In this document: positions 1 through 9,079 of the stretch, one piece after another
Position numbering within the stretch: the first letter of the stretch is position 1
How the letters are laid out: the number at the start of each line of letters is the position of its first letter
From: an uncultured Clostridia bacterium
GTDB taxonomy: Bacteria; Bacillota_I; Bacilli_A; RF39; UBA660
Direction of reading: 5' to 3'
Length of the DNA stretch: 34,893 bases
Assembly (NCBI GenBank): GCA_947304495.1
Contig: CAMZBG010000010.1
Span: forward strand, 1-34,893
Position numbers and translations under genes: made by a program
Notes under the pieces: model-generated
Seen by the model: only the letters and a program-made list of their open reading frames with translations
The model's database searches: none
Told to the model about the DNA's origin: nothing

Positions 1-90
1 CCGGTTGGCAGTTAATAATATACCAAACATTTCACTTCTTGTCAACAACTTTTTTATTTTTTTGTATTTTTTGTCAAATGTTAAATGTAA

Positions 91-124
91 AATAAAAGCA
101 ATCACATAATTTTGTGATTGCTTT
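91..124 (-). terminator. Rho-independent terminator after cdaR
   Basis: A perfect 12-bp inverted repeat (arms 95-106 and 113-124, 6-nt loop) lies just beyond the cdaR stop codon. On the minus strand it is followed by a T-rich stretch (TTTTATTTTAC). It closes the cdaA-cdaR operon inside the window. Bases 1-90 hold no recognisable gene. Confidence 0.85.
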
Positions 125-131
125 GTAATTA

Positions 132-1499
132 TTATTTTTTACTTATTCTGATTTTTATCTTTGTAGTCTTTGGTGTATATGTTGCTTTGACATCATCACC
201 AGTTACGGTAATAGTTACTTCATGATCTCCTTCTTTATAGCCTGTCAAATCAACAATAGCCTTTATCTTACTTTCATCGATACCTGCTAATACTTCTTTT
301 GTTCCTTTAACAACAACTGTCGTTTTAATAGATGAAGCTCCGATAGCAGCTGCTTTATAGTTAGTATCTAGGTTCGTTGTTTCAATCATGACATCATTTA
401 TTTCTTTTGTTTCTTCTTCACCTAAAGAGATAGTTATCTTAGTATTTTTAGCCGATAATTCTCTAATACCAGTTGGCGCAGTCAATGATACGGTAAACGT
501 TTTATTTTCACTTAAGTTATTTACATCAACTTCTACAGGTAAATATTCAATTTTAGATAATACATTATCTTCACCATATACTTTTACTTTTGTTTCACTA
601 GAAGTTATTGAACTTATGGCTTTACCAAATTGTACCTCACCTACTGGAATTACTTTGATTGGTACTTCTTTACTAGGTGAGTCAACATTAATAGTTGCTG
701 TTACTTTACTTGGAACCATTTCAATATCTACTACTTTTCCATCATTATCATAAGCAATGATTGGAACGTTTTCTAGAGTCATAACACCTACTTCAGGATC
801 AACTAATTTTGATATATCAACTAAAGCTCTAACATTAGCAACTTTTTTGATCGTATGTTCAGCACCTTTAATAATAATTTCTGTTTTATCAATTGTAACT
901 TGTGATATAGATAATTTAGCATCTAGCTTTTCTTTGTTAATCGTATCGATTGTAGCCATTTTGGTTGTTGATACTTTTGGATAGATATTGACATTAACAA
1001 CACTTGGGTCTAGTTTATAATCGATTGAAGTTACACTACTTTCATAGTTTAAAGTTACTCTATGTGTTCCTTCTTTTAGGTTAGATATATCTACAGACAC
1101 AGTACCATTTGATAGTTGTTTTGCCAAATACATATCAATTTTTCTTCCAATTAATGTAACATCTACAGTTTCAGGTAATCCTTCAACTACGTAAGTTTCA
1201 GTATTGTAAATAGCCGCTACTTTTTGATCATATAGTACTTCAGCATATGAATCGACTAAAGATGTTGTTCTTCTATCGATAGTAAAGAATGATACGATAG
1301 CTATTAGTAATGAAAGAAATACTAGGGTATTCTTTTTTACTAACCATCTTTCAAATCTATCGGTTCTTCTTCCTAATTTATCTGATAACATTAAGATGAA
1401 TTTAGTAATTGGTGTAACTATTTTTTTATCGATTAATCTGATAATGGCACCAATTAGAAGAAAGGCTTTTTTAGTTCTTTTTTTGCTTTTATTCTTCAT
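132..1499 (-). CDS. cdaR: CdaR/YbbR-domain regulator of c-di-AMP synthesis
   Basis: A membrane-anchored extracellular protein of the YbbR family, which binds and modulates the diadenylate cyclase CdaA. It has a basic, amphipathic N-terminus, a hydrophobic segment at about residues 58-74 (TLVFLSLLIAIVSFF), then a long beta-rich, Ser/Thr/Val-rich region of repeated YbbR modules reaching the basic C-terminus. The ORF could extend upstream to 1535, but I chose the ATG at 1499 (MKNKSKK) because GTGAGG lies 9 nt before it. This leaves an 11-bp overlap with the end of cdaA, so translation is probably coupled. At about 455 residues with several repeats it resembles other Firmicute CdaR proteins. The cdaA neighbour makes the family call secure; which surface ligand it senses cannot be seen. 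Confidence 0.93.
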   Translation of the reverse strand: MKNKSKKRTKKAFLLIGAIIRLIDKKIVTPITKFILMLSDKLGRRTDRFERWLVKKNTLVFLSLLIAIVSFFTIDRRTTSLVDSYAEVLYDQKVAAIYNTETYVVEGLPETVDVTLIGRKIDMYLAKQLSNGTVSVDISNLKEGTHRVTLNYESSVTSIDYKLDPSVVNVNIYPKVSTTKMATIDTINKEKLDAKLSISQVTIDKTEIIIKGAEHTIKKVANVRALVDISKLVDPEVGVMTLENVPIIAYDNDGKVVDIEMVPSKVTATINVDSPSKEVPIKVIPVGEVQFGKAISSITSSETKVKVYGEDNVLSKIEYLPVEVDVNNLSENKTFTVSLTAPTGIRELSAKNTKITISLGEEETKEINDVMIETTNLDTNYKAAAIGASSIKTTVVVKGTKEVLAGIDESKIKAIVDLTGYKEGDHEVTITVTGDDVKATYTPKTTKIKIRISKK

Positions 1500-2316
1500 T
1501 ATTATCAGCCTCACTTTCATCTTCCAATTCATCATCTAATAATAATTCTTTCTTAGGTTTTAATTCCTCAATTAGGATCATTCTGGCATCATCTAATGAT
1601 AAGTTATAATTTAACATGCCATCGATAGCAATAGATATTTTTCCTGTTTCTTCTGATACGATAATGGCAATACAGTCACTCTCTTCACTGATACCTAAAG
1701 CGGCTCTATGTCTAGTTCCTAATTTTTTATTAATTTTACCATTTAAGCTTATTGGAAATACGGCACCAGCACTGCTGATCTTGCTTCCTTGAATGATAAC
1801 TCCACCATCATGAAGAGGATTACGTGGAAAGAAGATAGAAATTAGCAATTCAGATGAAATATCAGCATCTAAGGCCTTGCTCTTTTCAATATAATCATTT
1901 AAGCTTATTTCTCTTTCAATAACCATTAGGCCACCAATTTTGCTTTTACGCATATAATCGATAGCATTCATTAATTCATATACGACTTTTTCTCTTTCAT
2001 CTAGGGTTAATGATCTATGGCGAGTAATAATTTGTTTTTTACCTAATTGTTCTAGTGAGTTTCTGATTTCTGGTTGGAAGATAATAATCAATGCTAATAC
2101 TCCCCATGTTAAGATATATTCCAAAATAACTCCTGTAGTTTTTAATTCAAAGTAGTCGCTTAGTATTTTTACTATCAATAAAATTATTATTCCTTTTAAT
2201 AAGAAAACCATTTTGACATTGTTTTTTAAATTCTTTAGAACTGCATATGCTAAAATCCATACGATAGCAATATCAATCATGGCTTTAATTGTCGTCGTTA
2301 TATCATTCATTATCAT
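1489..2316 (-). CDS. cdaA: Diadenylate cyclase CdaA (c-di-AMP synthase)
   Basis: Condenses two ATP into c-di-AMP, the second messenger that controls potassium and osmolyte transport and cell-wall homeostasis. Three hydrophobic helices in residues 1-80 anchor it in the membrane. A DAC domain follows, with the two family signatures DGGVIIQG (DGG at 170-172) and GTRHRAALG (RHR at 202-204). The 275-residue length is normal for membrane CdaA; the C-terminus is an acidic tail rich in Glu and Asp. The start at 2316 is an ATG about 12 nt after AAAGGA; a second ATG two codons later is an alternative. The downstream neighbour is the cognate regulator cdaR, overlapping by 11 bp. glmM, the usual third member of this operon, does not follow within the window. 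Confidence 0.96.
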   Translation of the reverse strand: MIMNDITTTIKAMIDIAIVWILAYAVLKNLKNNVKMVFLLKGIIILLIVKILSDYFELKTTGVILEYILTWGVLALIIIFQPEIRNSLEQLGKKQIITRHRSLTLDEREKVVYELMNAIDYMRKSKIGGLMVIEREISLNDYIEKSKALDADISSELLISIFFPRNPLHDGGVIIQGSKISSAGAVFPISLNGKINKKLGTRHRAALGISEESDCIAIIVSEETGKISIAIDGMLNYNLSLDDARMILIEELKPKKELLLDDELEDESEADNNEE

Positions 2317-2347
2317 GATTTCACACCGTCCTTTATATTCATTTTAT

Positions 2348-2356
2348 ATTATATCA
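2348..2356 (-). promoter_or_regulatory. Extended -10 promoter of cdaA-cdaR
   Basis: On the minus strand the sequence reads TGATATAAT, a perfect extended -10 element, about 30 nt before the cdaA start codon. No good -35 is present at 16-18 nt, which extended -10 promoters tolerate. Identified by eye. Confidence 0.6.
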
Positions 2357-2421
2357 TATTATATTGATTTTTGATAGTTTTATTTTAAATTAGTTGGCTA
2401 AATCCTTTTGCAAAAAGAAAA

Positions 2422-2445
2422 AAGAAGCAATTTATTTTGCTTCTT
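2422..2445 (-). terminator. Terminator overlapping the 3' end of rny
   Basis: A 9-bp stem (2422-2430 with 2437-2445, 6-nt loop) followed on the minus strand by TTTTTTCTTTTTG. The rny stop codon at 2432-2434 sits in the loop, so the last sense codons form one arm. Confidence 0.8.
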
Positions 2446-3985
2446 CGGTTGCTCTTGTTTCTCTTATTACAGTTACTTTAATAGTACCTGGATATTGAAC
2501 TTCTGATTCAATTTTTTCTTTGATGTTTCTAGCAATTTGATAAGACATCAAATCATCTACTTCTTCTGGTTTAACAATTACACGTAATTCTCTACCAGCT
2601 TGGATAGCGTAAGCTTTATCAACACCACTTATTTCTGAACCAATTTGTTCAATCTTTTCTAGTCTTTGGAAATAGTTTTCGGTTGAATCATTTCTTGCTC
2701 CTGGACGAGATGCAGAGATGGTATCAGCAATACTTACTATTGATGAAATAACACTTGTGGCTGGAGTATCTCCATGGTGCGAAGCAATAGCATTGATAAC
2801 AACTTTATTTTCGTTATATTTCTTAGCTAAGTCAACACCAATATCGACATGACTACCTTCCATTTCAAAATCGATTGCTTTTCCGATATCGTGTAGCAAT
2901 CCAGCTCTCTTAGCAAGGTTAATATTTTCACCAAGTTCGCCAGCTAATAAACCGCATATGTTAGCAACTTCTTTAGAATGTTTTAAGGCATTTTGACCAT
3001 AACTAGTTCTAAAATGTAATTTACCAACAATTTCAATCAATTCAGGATCCATTCTTGATAATCCTAATTCGTAAATAGTATTTTTACCATACTCTTTTAT
3101 TTTTTGATTTACTTCATTACACATCTTATCGTATAATTCTTCGATTCTAGCTGGATGGATTCTTCCATCTTTAATTAATGCTTCCAATGTTAATCTAGCT
3201 ATTTCTCTTCTCATTGGATCAAAACTAGATATAACAATAGCTTCTGGGGTATCATCTATTATTAAATCAACACCAGTAACTGATTCGATAGTTCTAACAT
3301 TTCTTCCTTCTCTACCGATTATTCTTCCTTTCATTTCATCATTAGGAAGACTAATAACAGAAATTGTTTGCTCGTTAGTAACATCAGCAGCATATTTTTC
3401 CATCGTATTAACTAATAGTTCTTTAGCTTTACTATCGACATCTAATTTTGCTTCTGTTTCTCTTTCTTTGATATACGCAGCAATTTCTTTACTCATTTTT
3501 TCTTCAACCATTTTCATGACTGATTCTTTAGCTTGTTCTTTTGTGAACCCACTAATCTTTTCTAATTGTTCTAATTGTTCACGCTTTATTTCTTCCATTT
3601 TTTCTTTGATTTCTTGGATTTCTTCTTGTTTCTTTAAGAGATTATTTTCTCTATCTTCTAAGCCTTTTTCTCTAGATTGCATCATTTCATCACGTTTATC
3701 GATGTTTTTTTCACGTTGTAAAAGACGTTCTTCAACTTCTTTGGCTTCATTTTTCTTTTCTTTTAATTCTTTATCAGCTTCAAGTTTTAATTTATTTATT
3801 TCTTCTTTTGTTTCAAATAAGCTTTCTCTTTTTAGCTTATCAGCTTCTTTTTTAGCATTAGTAATAATAGAGTCAGCTGTTTTTTCTTTCTTTTTATTTT
3901 TCAAATAATTTATTACTAGTATTGCAACAATACCAATTATTAAACCAAGAACAAATATTAAAATGGAGTATATTGGATTATTCAC
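2432..3985 (-). CDS. rny: Ribonuclease Y
   Basis: Membrane-anchored endoribonuclease that starts mRNA decay and processing in Firmicutes. Residues 5-27 form one transmembrane helix; about 30-200 are a highly charged Lys/Glu coiled coil. A KH RNA-binding domain follows ([10 protein letters not shown] at 220-229), then an HD phosphohydrolase domain with the metal site at His335, the HD pair 365-366 in LLHDIGKA and His403 in ASHHGD. The 517-residue length is typical. The start codon is GTG at 3985, with GGAGG 7 nt upstream. It is a single-gene unit with its own promoter-like region and a terminator at the stop codon. An inverted repeat at 4051-4069 upstream could be a control site. Confidence 0.97.
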   Translation of the reverse strand: MNNPIYSILIFVLGLIIGIVAILVINYLKNKKKEKTADSIITNAKKEADKLKRESLFETKEEINKLKLEADKELKEKKNEAKEVEERLLQREKNIDKRDEMMQSREKGLEDRENNLLKKQEEIQEIKEKMEEIKREQLEQLEKISGFTKEQAKESVMKMVEEKMSKEIAAYIKERETEAKLDVDSKAKELLVNTMEKYAADVTNEQTISVISLPNDEMKGRIIGREGRNVRTIESVTGVDLIIDDTPEAIVISSFDPMRREIARLTLEALIKDGRIHPARIEELYDKMCNEVNQKIKEYGKNTIYELGLSRMDPELIEIVGKLHFRTSYGQNALKHSKEVANICGLLAGELGENINLAKRAGLLHDIGKAIDFEMEGSHVDIGVDLAKKYNENKVVINAIASHHGDTPATSVISSIVSIADTISASRPGARNDSTENYFQRLEKIEQIGSEISGVDKAYAIQAGRELRVIVKPEEVDDLMSYQIARNIKEKIESEVQYPGTIKVTVIRETRATEEAK

Positions 3986-4016
3986 ATGAACACCTCCATT
4001 CTTTTAATTATTTTAT

Positions 4017-4022
4017 ATTATA
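4017..4022 (-). promoter_or_regulatory. Probable -10 element of rny
   Basis: TATAAT on the minus strand, about 31 nt upstream of the GTG start. No convincing -35 hexamer lies at the usual distance; the region is almost pure A+T, so the call is tentative. Confidence 0.4.
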
Positions 4023-4050
4023 GAAAAAATTGTTATTAAAAAATTTAAAC

Positions 4051-4069
4051 TATACAATATAATTGTATA
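4051..4069. promoter_or_regulatory. 19-bp palindrome upstream of rny
   Basis: TATACAAT, 3 bases, ATTGTATA: a perfect inverted repeat with 8-bp arms, about 30 bp upstream of the likely rny -10 element. It may be an operator or a chance palindrome in AT-rich DNA. It lacks a T-run, so it is not a terminator. Confidence 0.35.
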
Positions 4070-4105
4070 TTTGTTTTTTAGTTATGTCAAGTATAAGATT
4101 TAATT

Positions 4106-4130
4106 AAAAAAAGCAATTACTTGCTTTTTT
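4106..4130 (-). terminator. Terminator after murJ-like flippase gene
   Basis: AAAAAAGCAA, a 4-nt loop (4117-4120) and TTGCTTTTTT (4121-4130) form a hairpin that runs into a T-rich tail on the minus strand. It overlaps the stop codon at 4129-4131. Confidence 0.75.
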
Positions 4131-5748
4131 ATATTAATTTTAGTTTCTTTAAAATTTTCTCTGGTAAGATACTTTGAATGCTTTTAAAGTTAATCATTAT
4201 ATATATACCACCAGCAACGATTCCAGTTATTAAGATGTTTGTTAATTGAACTAATCTACTAGTACTACTTACCGGTAAGAATGATTTGAATAATTCTAAT
4301 GTTACAATAATAACAATTGTCGATAGAATAAATCTTGGAATAATCTTAAATGTTTCTTTGTAATCTAATTTCATTTCTTTATTTAGATAGATAAGGCCAA
4401 TACTGTTAGATACTAAGAAGCCAACAAGAGTTGCTGTTATAGCTCCATAATATGCTGGTAGATTTAAGTTATAAAATAGATTCATAAATGGAACATCTAA
4501 GATTAAGTTTAATAATAAACCGACAATAACACTAGTATAAATTATCTTTCTTTTATTTAAGCTTTGTAATAGTGAATTAATGACCATATATAAGCAATCT
4601 AAGATAGTAACGATGATGGTATATCTAATAATTGATGGACCATAATAGTTATTGCCATAGAAAATATTCCACATACTTACTGACATACAACTAATGAATA
4701 TTGCTAATGGAGCAATTATTATCATTATTATTTTTAAACATTTATTAAAATTACTATTGACAGCTGCAAGATTTTTTTGAGTATAGTCTTTGACCATATT
4801 AGGAATTAAGCTTACTATTAAGCCGGTTGATATAGATGTAATAATAGTATTAAATTTAACTCCCCAAGTAGTAAAGACACTACTTATGAATTCAGTATTG
4901 GTGGCGGTAAATGATAATTTTGGTAAGGTTCTTATAACAAGAACCATATCAGTAAAAGTATATATAGTATTGGCTAAATTAATAATAATAAAAGGAATAG
5001 AATAAGTAATTATTTTAGTTATTATTTCTTTATCCATTTCTTTATTACTAGTGATTTTTTTATCTAAATCAATTTGACTTTTATTTCTGTTAGTAACTAA
5101 CGTTAGGTATAAGAACGTTGCAAGACCACCAATGCAGGCAGCAAATACAGATACACCTACGGCAAATCTAATTGGTAATTTGAATATATAGACACATAAG
5201 TAACTACCAATAATTATTATTAGTATTCTTACTACTTGTTCGATTATTTGACTAATAGATGGTTCTTTTATGAAAGTATGTCCTTGTAAATATCCTCTTT
5301 TAACACTTAACATAGGAATAACTAGTAAGGCAAAGGAGATAAGTCTAATTACAAAGGTGACATCTTCTTGGGTATTTCCCCCCTCTAGCTTACCAATGAT
5401 GATATTTGATAATTGAGGAGCGAAAATAAAACATATTAAGAATGAAGAAATAGAAAAAATAGTTATTATTTTAGTGGCTATTTCATACATTCTTACTTTT
5501 TTATCATTCATATTTTGGGCATGATATTCACTAGTTAACTTACTGATAGCTAGAGGAATACCAGCTGATGAAATAATTAGGAATATATTATAGATATTAT
5601 AAGCATAGCCATATAAGGTACCGCCTTGTTCTCCAATTATTTTATAAAAAGGTATTACATATAGGATACCTATAATTTTAGTAATAATAATACATAAAGT
5701 TGCTATAAAGGCTCCTTCTAAGAAACCTGATTTTTTTAGTTTACTCAT
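4129..5748 (-). CDS. MurJ-type lipid II flippase (SpoVB/YtgP family, MOP superfamily)
   Basis: A polytopic membrane protein of 539 residues with about 14 predicted helices. The SpoVB/YtgP-like N-terminus reads roughly GAFIATLCIIITKIIGILY..PFYKIIGEQG..LYGYAYN, followed by SSAGIPLAISKL, a hallmark of this group. Such proteins flip lipid II or a related undecaprenyl-linked precursor across the membrane for peptidoglycan synthesis. The length matches YtgP (about 540). The ATG at 5748 follows AGAGGTGAAAC and overlaps the upstream 68-codon ORF by 8 bp (ATGAGTAA arrangement), so translation is probably coupled. A paralogous role in sporulation cortex synthesis (SpoVB) cannot be excluded from sequence alone. 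MurF and the cross-bridge cassette nearby fit a cell-wall role. Confidence 0.88.
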   Translation of the reverse strand: MSKLKKSGFLEGAFIATLCIIITKIIGILYVIPFYKIIGEQGGTLYGYAYNIYNIFLIISSAGIPLAISKLTSEYHAQNMNDKKVRMYEIATKIITIFSISSFLICFIFAPQLSNIIIGKLEGGNTQEDVTFVIRLISFALLVIPMLSVKRGYLQGHTFIKEPSISQIIEQVVRILIIIIGSYLCVYIFKLPIRFAVGVSVFAACIGGLATFLYLTLVTNRNKSQIDLDKKITSNKEMDKEIITKIITYSIPFIIINLANTIYTFTDMVLVIRTLPKLSFTATNTEFISSVFTTWGVKFNTIITSISTGLIVSLIPNMVKDYTQKNLAAVNSNFNKCLKIIMIIIAPLAIFISCMSVSMWNIFYGNNYYGPSIIRYTIIVTILDCLYMVINSLLQSLNKRKIIYTSVIVGLLLNLILDVPFMNLFYNLNLPAYYGAITATLVGFLVSNSIGLIYLNKEMKLDYKETFKIIPRFILSTIVIIVTLELFKSFLPVSSTSRLVQLTNILITGIVAGGIYIMINFKSIQSILPEKILKKLKLI

Positions 5749-5947
5749 GTTTCACCTCTTTTATCATCTCCTCAAGGGTTAAGTTATTATCCATAATTTT
5801 TTTGGCAAATATTTTACTGCCAACATATCTAATATGCCATGGTTCATACATTCTTACAAAAGAGGCTCTATCTTGGTATGGGTCGTTAGCTTCATTTGTC
5901 AATTTATAAGTAGGAATTATACCAACAACAATTTTATTATTTTTCAT
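5741..5947 (-). CDS. 68-codon chimeric ORF: C26-amidotransferase-like head joined to VanY-like tail
   Basis: The product is too short for a domain enzyme and looks like two families joined. Residues 1-35 (KIVVGIIPTYKL, then NDPYQDRASFVRMYE) resemble, from memory, the N-terminus of class I glutamine amidotransferase-like peptidase C26 proteins. From residue 34 the sequence YEPWHIRYVG with a following TLEEMI matches the C-terminal end of VanY/LdcB carboxypeptidases (EPWHxRYVG, then TLEEYL). The VanY zinc motifs SxHxxGxAxD and the amidotransferase Cys-His-Glu residues are absent, so neither activity is expected. It nevertheless has a strong promoter, a GAGG ribosome-binding site and an 8-bp overlap with the flippase gene. 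It may be a deletion remnant kept for coupling, or an assembly error. Family assignments were not searched. Confidence 0.55.
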   Translation of the reverse strand: MKNNKIVVGIIPTYKLTNEANDPYQDRASFVRMYEPWHIRYVGSKIFAKKIMDNNLTLEEMIKEVKHE

Positions 5948-5965
5948 ATTACCATCCTCATTGTA

Positions 5966-5994
5966 ATTATATCATTTGATTATTTAATTGTAAA
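5966..5994 (-). promoter_or_regulatory. Promoter of the 68-codon ORF and flippase operon
   Basis: On the minus strand: -35 TTTACA (5989-5994), a 17-nt spacer, and TGATATAAT (5966-5974) with an extended -10. It starts within a few bases of the asnB terminator and is one of the best promoters in the window. Confidence 0.75.
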
Positions 5995-5995
5995 T

Positions 5996-6019
5996 TAAAA
6001 AAGCTACTTTAAATAGCTT
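5996..6019 (-). terminator. Terminator after asnB
   Basis: A 6-bp stem (AAGCTA 6001-6006 with TAGCTT 6014-6019, 7-nt loop) followed on the minus strand by TTTTT. The asnB stop codon lies partly in the loop. The stem is short, so it may be leaky. Confidence 0.6.
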
Positions 6020-7853
6020 CTTTATTTTCAAAGTATACTTTGTACCAAATTAAGAATATATATATATTATATATTTTTCTACCATTATTAGTCTTTCCTT
6101 GATAATGATCTTCAAGTAATTTATTAATAACCTGTTTATCAAAGAATTTAGAGACATATTCTTCATTAAATGACTCTTTAACTAATTTGTAATATTTTTC
6201 TTCTCTAATCCATTTAGAAAATGGTACAGGGAATCCTAATTTTCTTCGTTTTGACCAATCTTCTGGCATTACTTCGTCAGCTACACTTCTAAATATTTCT
6301 TTGGTTTTCTTTTTTCTAATTAAATATTTAGTAGGTATTTTTCTAGCTACTTCCCAGACTTCTTTATCTAAGAATGGAACTCTTAGTTCAATGGAATTAG
6401 CCATTGTCATTTTATCGGCTTTTAATAATATATCTTGTGGTAACCAAAAGAACATATCAATATACATTTTCTTTAAAACATCATTTTCATGTTTCACTTT
6501 TTCATAATATGGTCTTAAGACATCAGTAGTAGTCATATTATCTTTTAAATGATCAGCTAATATTTCGTTAGCTTCATCTTCATTCATAACATAAGCATGA
6601 CCTATATATCTTTCACAGAATGGTCTACTATATTTGATAATCGTATTCTTGCCTGGAAAATGAGGTAATTTTTTGGCAATACTAGCCATAGGCTTTTTTA
6701 TGAACGTAGGCATATTCATATATATTTTTACAGGTAGTGGTTCTAAATATTCATTATAGCCACCAAACATTTCATCTGATCCTTCACCTGACAGTACAAC
6801 CTTTACTTGACGTCTTGCTAACTCTGATAAGAATAGTAGTGGGACAGTCGATAAATTAGCATGTGGTTCATCTGTATAGTATTCTACTTTGGGTAATGAC
6901 TTAAAGAAATCTTCTTTAGAAATATATCTACTATAGTTTTTTACATGCATCAAATCAGAGAAATCTTTAGCCATCTTAGTTTCATCAAAGCCTGATTCGT
7001 CAAAGCCTACTGAAAATGTTTTATCTGGTTTAGCAACACTGACAACATATGATGAATCAACGCCACCAGACAAGTATGAACCGACTTCAACATCAGAAGT
7101 TATTTGATGATATTTAATAGAATTTGCTAAGATTGCTTTGATATCTTTTTTATATTCATCGTATGGCTTGTTTTGCTTATCATAGATAATATCAAAATAT
7201 TGTTTAACTTCTAAAGTACCATCTTTATATTTAAAATAATGTCCTGGTTTTAATTTGAAGACATTCTTAAAGAATGTTTCTTCGAAAACAGAGTATTGAA
7301 AGATTAAATACATTTTTAAAGCTTTATCATTTACTTCTTTTTTAAAATCTGGATTGGGTAACATTCCTTTTATTTCAGAAGCAAATATAAAATTATGATC
7401 TTTTTTATAGTAATAAAATGGTTTAATACCAAAATGATCACGGCAACCTACTAATTCGTGAGTTTTAATATCATAGATAACAAATGCAAACATTCCACGT
7501 AGTTTTATAAATAACCTTTCACCGTACTCTTCATATCCATGTAAGATAGCTTCAGTGTCGGTATTAGTTTTAAATGTATGTCCTTTGTTAATTAATTCTT
7601 CACGTAATTCTTTATAGTTATAGATTTCACCATTGAATACTATTACTTTAGATTTATCTTCATTATATATTGGTTGATCTCCACCTTTTAAATCGATAAT
7701 AGATAATCTTCTGAAACCCAGAGCAATATTATCATCATAATAATATCCATCACTATCTGGTCCTCTATGAATAATGGCATCAGCCATTTTTTTAACTATT
7801 TCTTTTTTATTTTCTTTTTTTTGTTTACTTACAAATCCAACAAATCCACACAT
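6009..7853 (-). CDS. AsnB-type glutamine-dependent amidotransferase, possible D-Asp cross-bridge amidase
   Basis: Class II glutamine amidotransferase joined to an asparagine synthetase domain. Cys2 after the initiator Met (MCGFVGF) is the nucleophile; RGPD at about 30-33 and NGE at 74-76 line the glutaminase site. The synthetase domain has the PP-loop SGGVDSS at 262-268 and LSGEGSDEMFGGY further on. The ORF runs upstream to 7868, but the ATG at 7853 is required for an N-terminal Cys and has GGAAGG 7 nt before it. It overlaps the TAA of the ATP-grasp gene by one base. AsnB-like enzymes in Firmicutes amidate asparagine, peptidoglycan mDAP, or D-Asp in the cross-bridge (AsnH of lactococci). The D-aspartate ligase neighbour favours the last, by inference. 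Free asparagine synthesis remains possible. Length, 614 residues, is normal. Confidence 0.9.
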   Translation of the reverse strand: MCGFVGFVSKQKKENKKEIVKKMADAIIHRGPDSDGYYYDDNIALGFRRLSIIDLKGGDQPIYNEDKSKVIVFNGEIYNYKELREELINKGHTFKTNTDTEAILHGYEEYGERLFIKLRGMFAFVIYDIKTHELVGCRDHFGIKPFYYYKKDHNFIFASEIKGMLPNPDFKKEVNDKALKMYLIFQYSVFEETFFKNVFKLKPGHYFKYKDGTLEVKQYFDIIYDKQNKPYDEYKKDIKAILANSIKYHQITSDVEVGSYLSGGVDSSYVVSVAKPDKTFSVGFDESGFDETKMAKDFSDLMHVKNYSRYISKEDFFKSLPKVEYYTDEPHANLSTVPLLFLSELARRQVKVVLSGEGSDEMFGGYNEYLEPLPVKIYMNMPTFIKKPMASIAKKLPHFPGKNTIIKYSRPFCERYIGHAYVMNEDEANEILADHLKDNMTTTDVLRPYYEKVKHENDVLKKMYIDMFFWLPQDILLKADKMTMANSIELRVPFLDKEVWEVARKIPTKYLIRKKKTKEIFRSVADEVMPEDWSKRRKLGFPVPFSKWIREEKYYKLVKESFNEEYVSKFFDKQVINKLLEDHYQGKTNNGRKIYNIYIFLIWYKVYFENKEAI

Positions 7854-9070
7854 TATGACACCTTCCAATAACTATTTTTATATTCTTTATAATACCTGAA
7901 ATGTTTTTTTATTAAGTATAGTTTTCTTTTAAAATTATGATCAGCTTTATAATTGATAGGATTTACTCTTTCTTTCCATAGTTTTTTAACTTCTTTTTTA
8001 TAGTCTTCATTCATAATATATTTCATAGCTACACGTTTAGGAACAAAAGATAATAAAACTTTTTTATCTAAAAATTGATATTCCATTTTTTTATTAAAGA
8101 TTAAATCATCTACCAATACTTTAGTTAGATTATATCCTAAAGGAGTTAGATAATAGCTACATCTTCCTTGTCTAGCATTGATTTCTAATACTTTAAATTT
8201 ATTATCACGATAATCATATTTTAAATCGAATTCAGCAAATCCTTCATATTTAATATCCTCTAAGAAAGTTTTCATTTCTTTTTCAATTTCTTTAATGTTA
8301 CCAAATGGTACATATCCATTGATTAGGACTGCAGCGTTACCTACCATGTTTTTGCTATGTTCTTGTAAACCTATTTCAGCTAGTGTTAATAGTTTTACTT
8401 TGTGATGTTTATCAACATAGGCTACAGCATCAAATAGATAGCTATCGTCACCAGGTATAAAATCTTGAATGATTAAGATATCGGTATACCCACCATTTAT
8501 TATTTTTTTGATTGTTTCATTTAATTCTTTTTCTGTTTCTATTTTATATATTTTATTTTTTCCTTCAAAAGATAAATGATTATACATAATGACATTACTT
8601 GGTTTTAAAATAACGGGGTATGTCATTTTATGATGGAATTCTTTTTCTTTTTGACAATTAAAGTAATATGTTTCTGGTAAACTTAAGCATGATTTATGAT
8701 ATGTCTTATAAAACTTTTCTTTCATTATTAATGATTCGATAATATCGATATCTGGATAATTAAAGACAAAGTTATCTTTGATTAATTTAGTTTTATTTCT
8801 TGAGATAAATTCGGCATAACTTTCGTTAGAACTTATTAAGAGAGTCTTTTTATTACCGTGAGTTTCTTTATATTTATAGATGGCTTTTAAAAAGCCTGAT
8901 TCAGTCCATATAGAGTCATCATATATAATATTAAGAATACTTGAAAAGGCAGTATATGGAAGAGGAGATTTAGCTAAGACATCTGCTTTTTTATGATAAG
9001 CTTCATGAAAACATCTAGCCATATAGTAAGCATTGGCATCACTTCCAATAATTAATATGTTATATTCCAT
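7853..9070 (-). CDS. D-aspartate ligase-like ATP-grasp enzyme (peptidoglycan cross-bridge)
   Basis: Matches the family of enterococcal/lactococcal D-aspartate ligases, which attach D-Asp to the side-chain amine of the third stem-peptide residue of peptidoglycan precursors. Recognisable blocks are GSDANAY at 9-15 followed by MARCFHEAY, YPVILKPSN at 151-159, QDFIPGDDS at 202-210, GFAEFDLKYD at 277-286, and the catalytic metal-binding EINARQGRCSYY at 296-307. Length (405) and block order fit the Aslfm-type enzymes I remember. The C-terminus is basic and lacks a membrane helix, so it acts in the cytoplasm. ATG at 9070 follows AGAGGTG, 9 bp after alr. The asnB-like gene starts at its stop codon. 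A different amino acid substrate is possible, but the ATP-grasp fold and family seem clear. Confidence 0.8.
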   Translation of the reverse strand: MEYNILIIGSDANAYYMARCFHEAYHKKADVLAKSPLPYTAFSSILNIIYDDSIWTESGFLKAIYKYKETHGNKKTLLISSNESYAEFISRNKTKLIKDNFVFNYPDIDIIESLIMKEKFYKTYHKSCLSLPETYYFNCQKEKEFHHKMTYPVILKPSNVIMYNHLSFEGKNKIYKIETEKELNETIKKIINGGYTDILIIQDFIPGDDSYLFDAVAYVDKHHKVKLLTLAEIGLQEHSKNMVGNAAVLINGYVPFGNIKEIEKEMKTFLEDIKYEGFAEFDLKYDYRDNKFKVLEINARQGRCSYYLTPLGYNLTKVLVDDLIFNKKMEYQFLDKKVLLSFVPKRVAMKYIMNEDYKKEVKKLWKERVNPINYKADHNFKRKLYLIKKHFRYYKEYKNSYWKVS

Positions 9071-9079
9071 GTTTCACCT

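Noticed and set aside
388..984. Plus-strand ORFs inside cdaR
   Set aside because: Antisense frames of a well-supported gene, no ribosome-binding site and no recognisable protein pattern.
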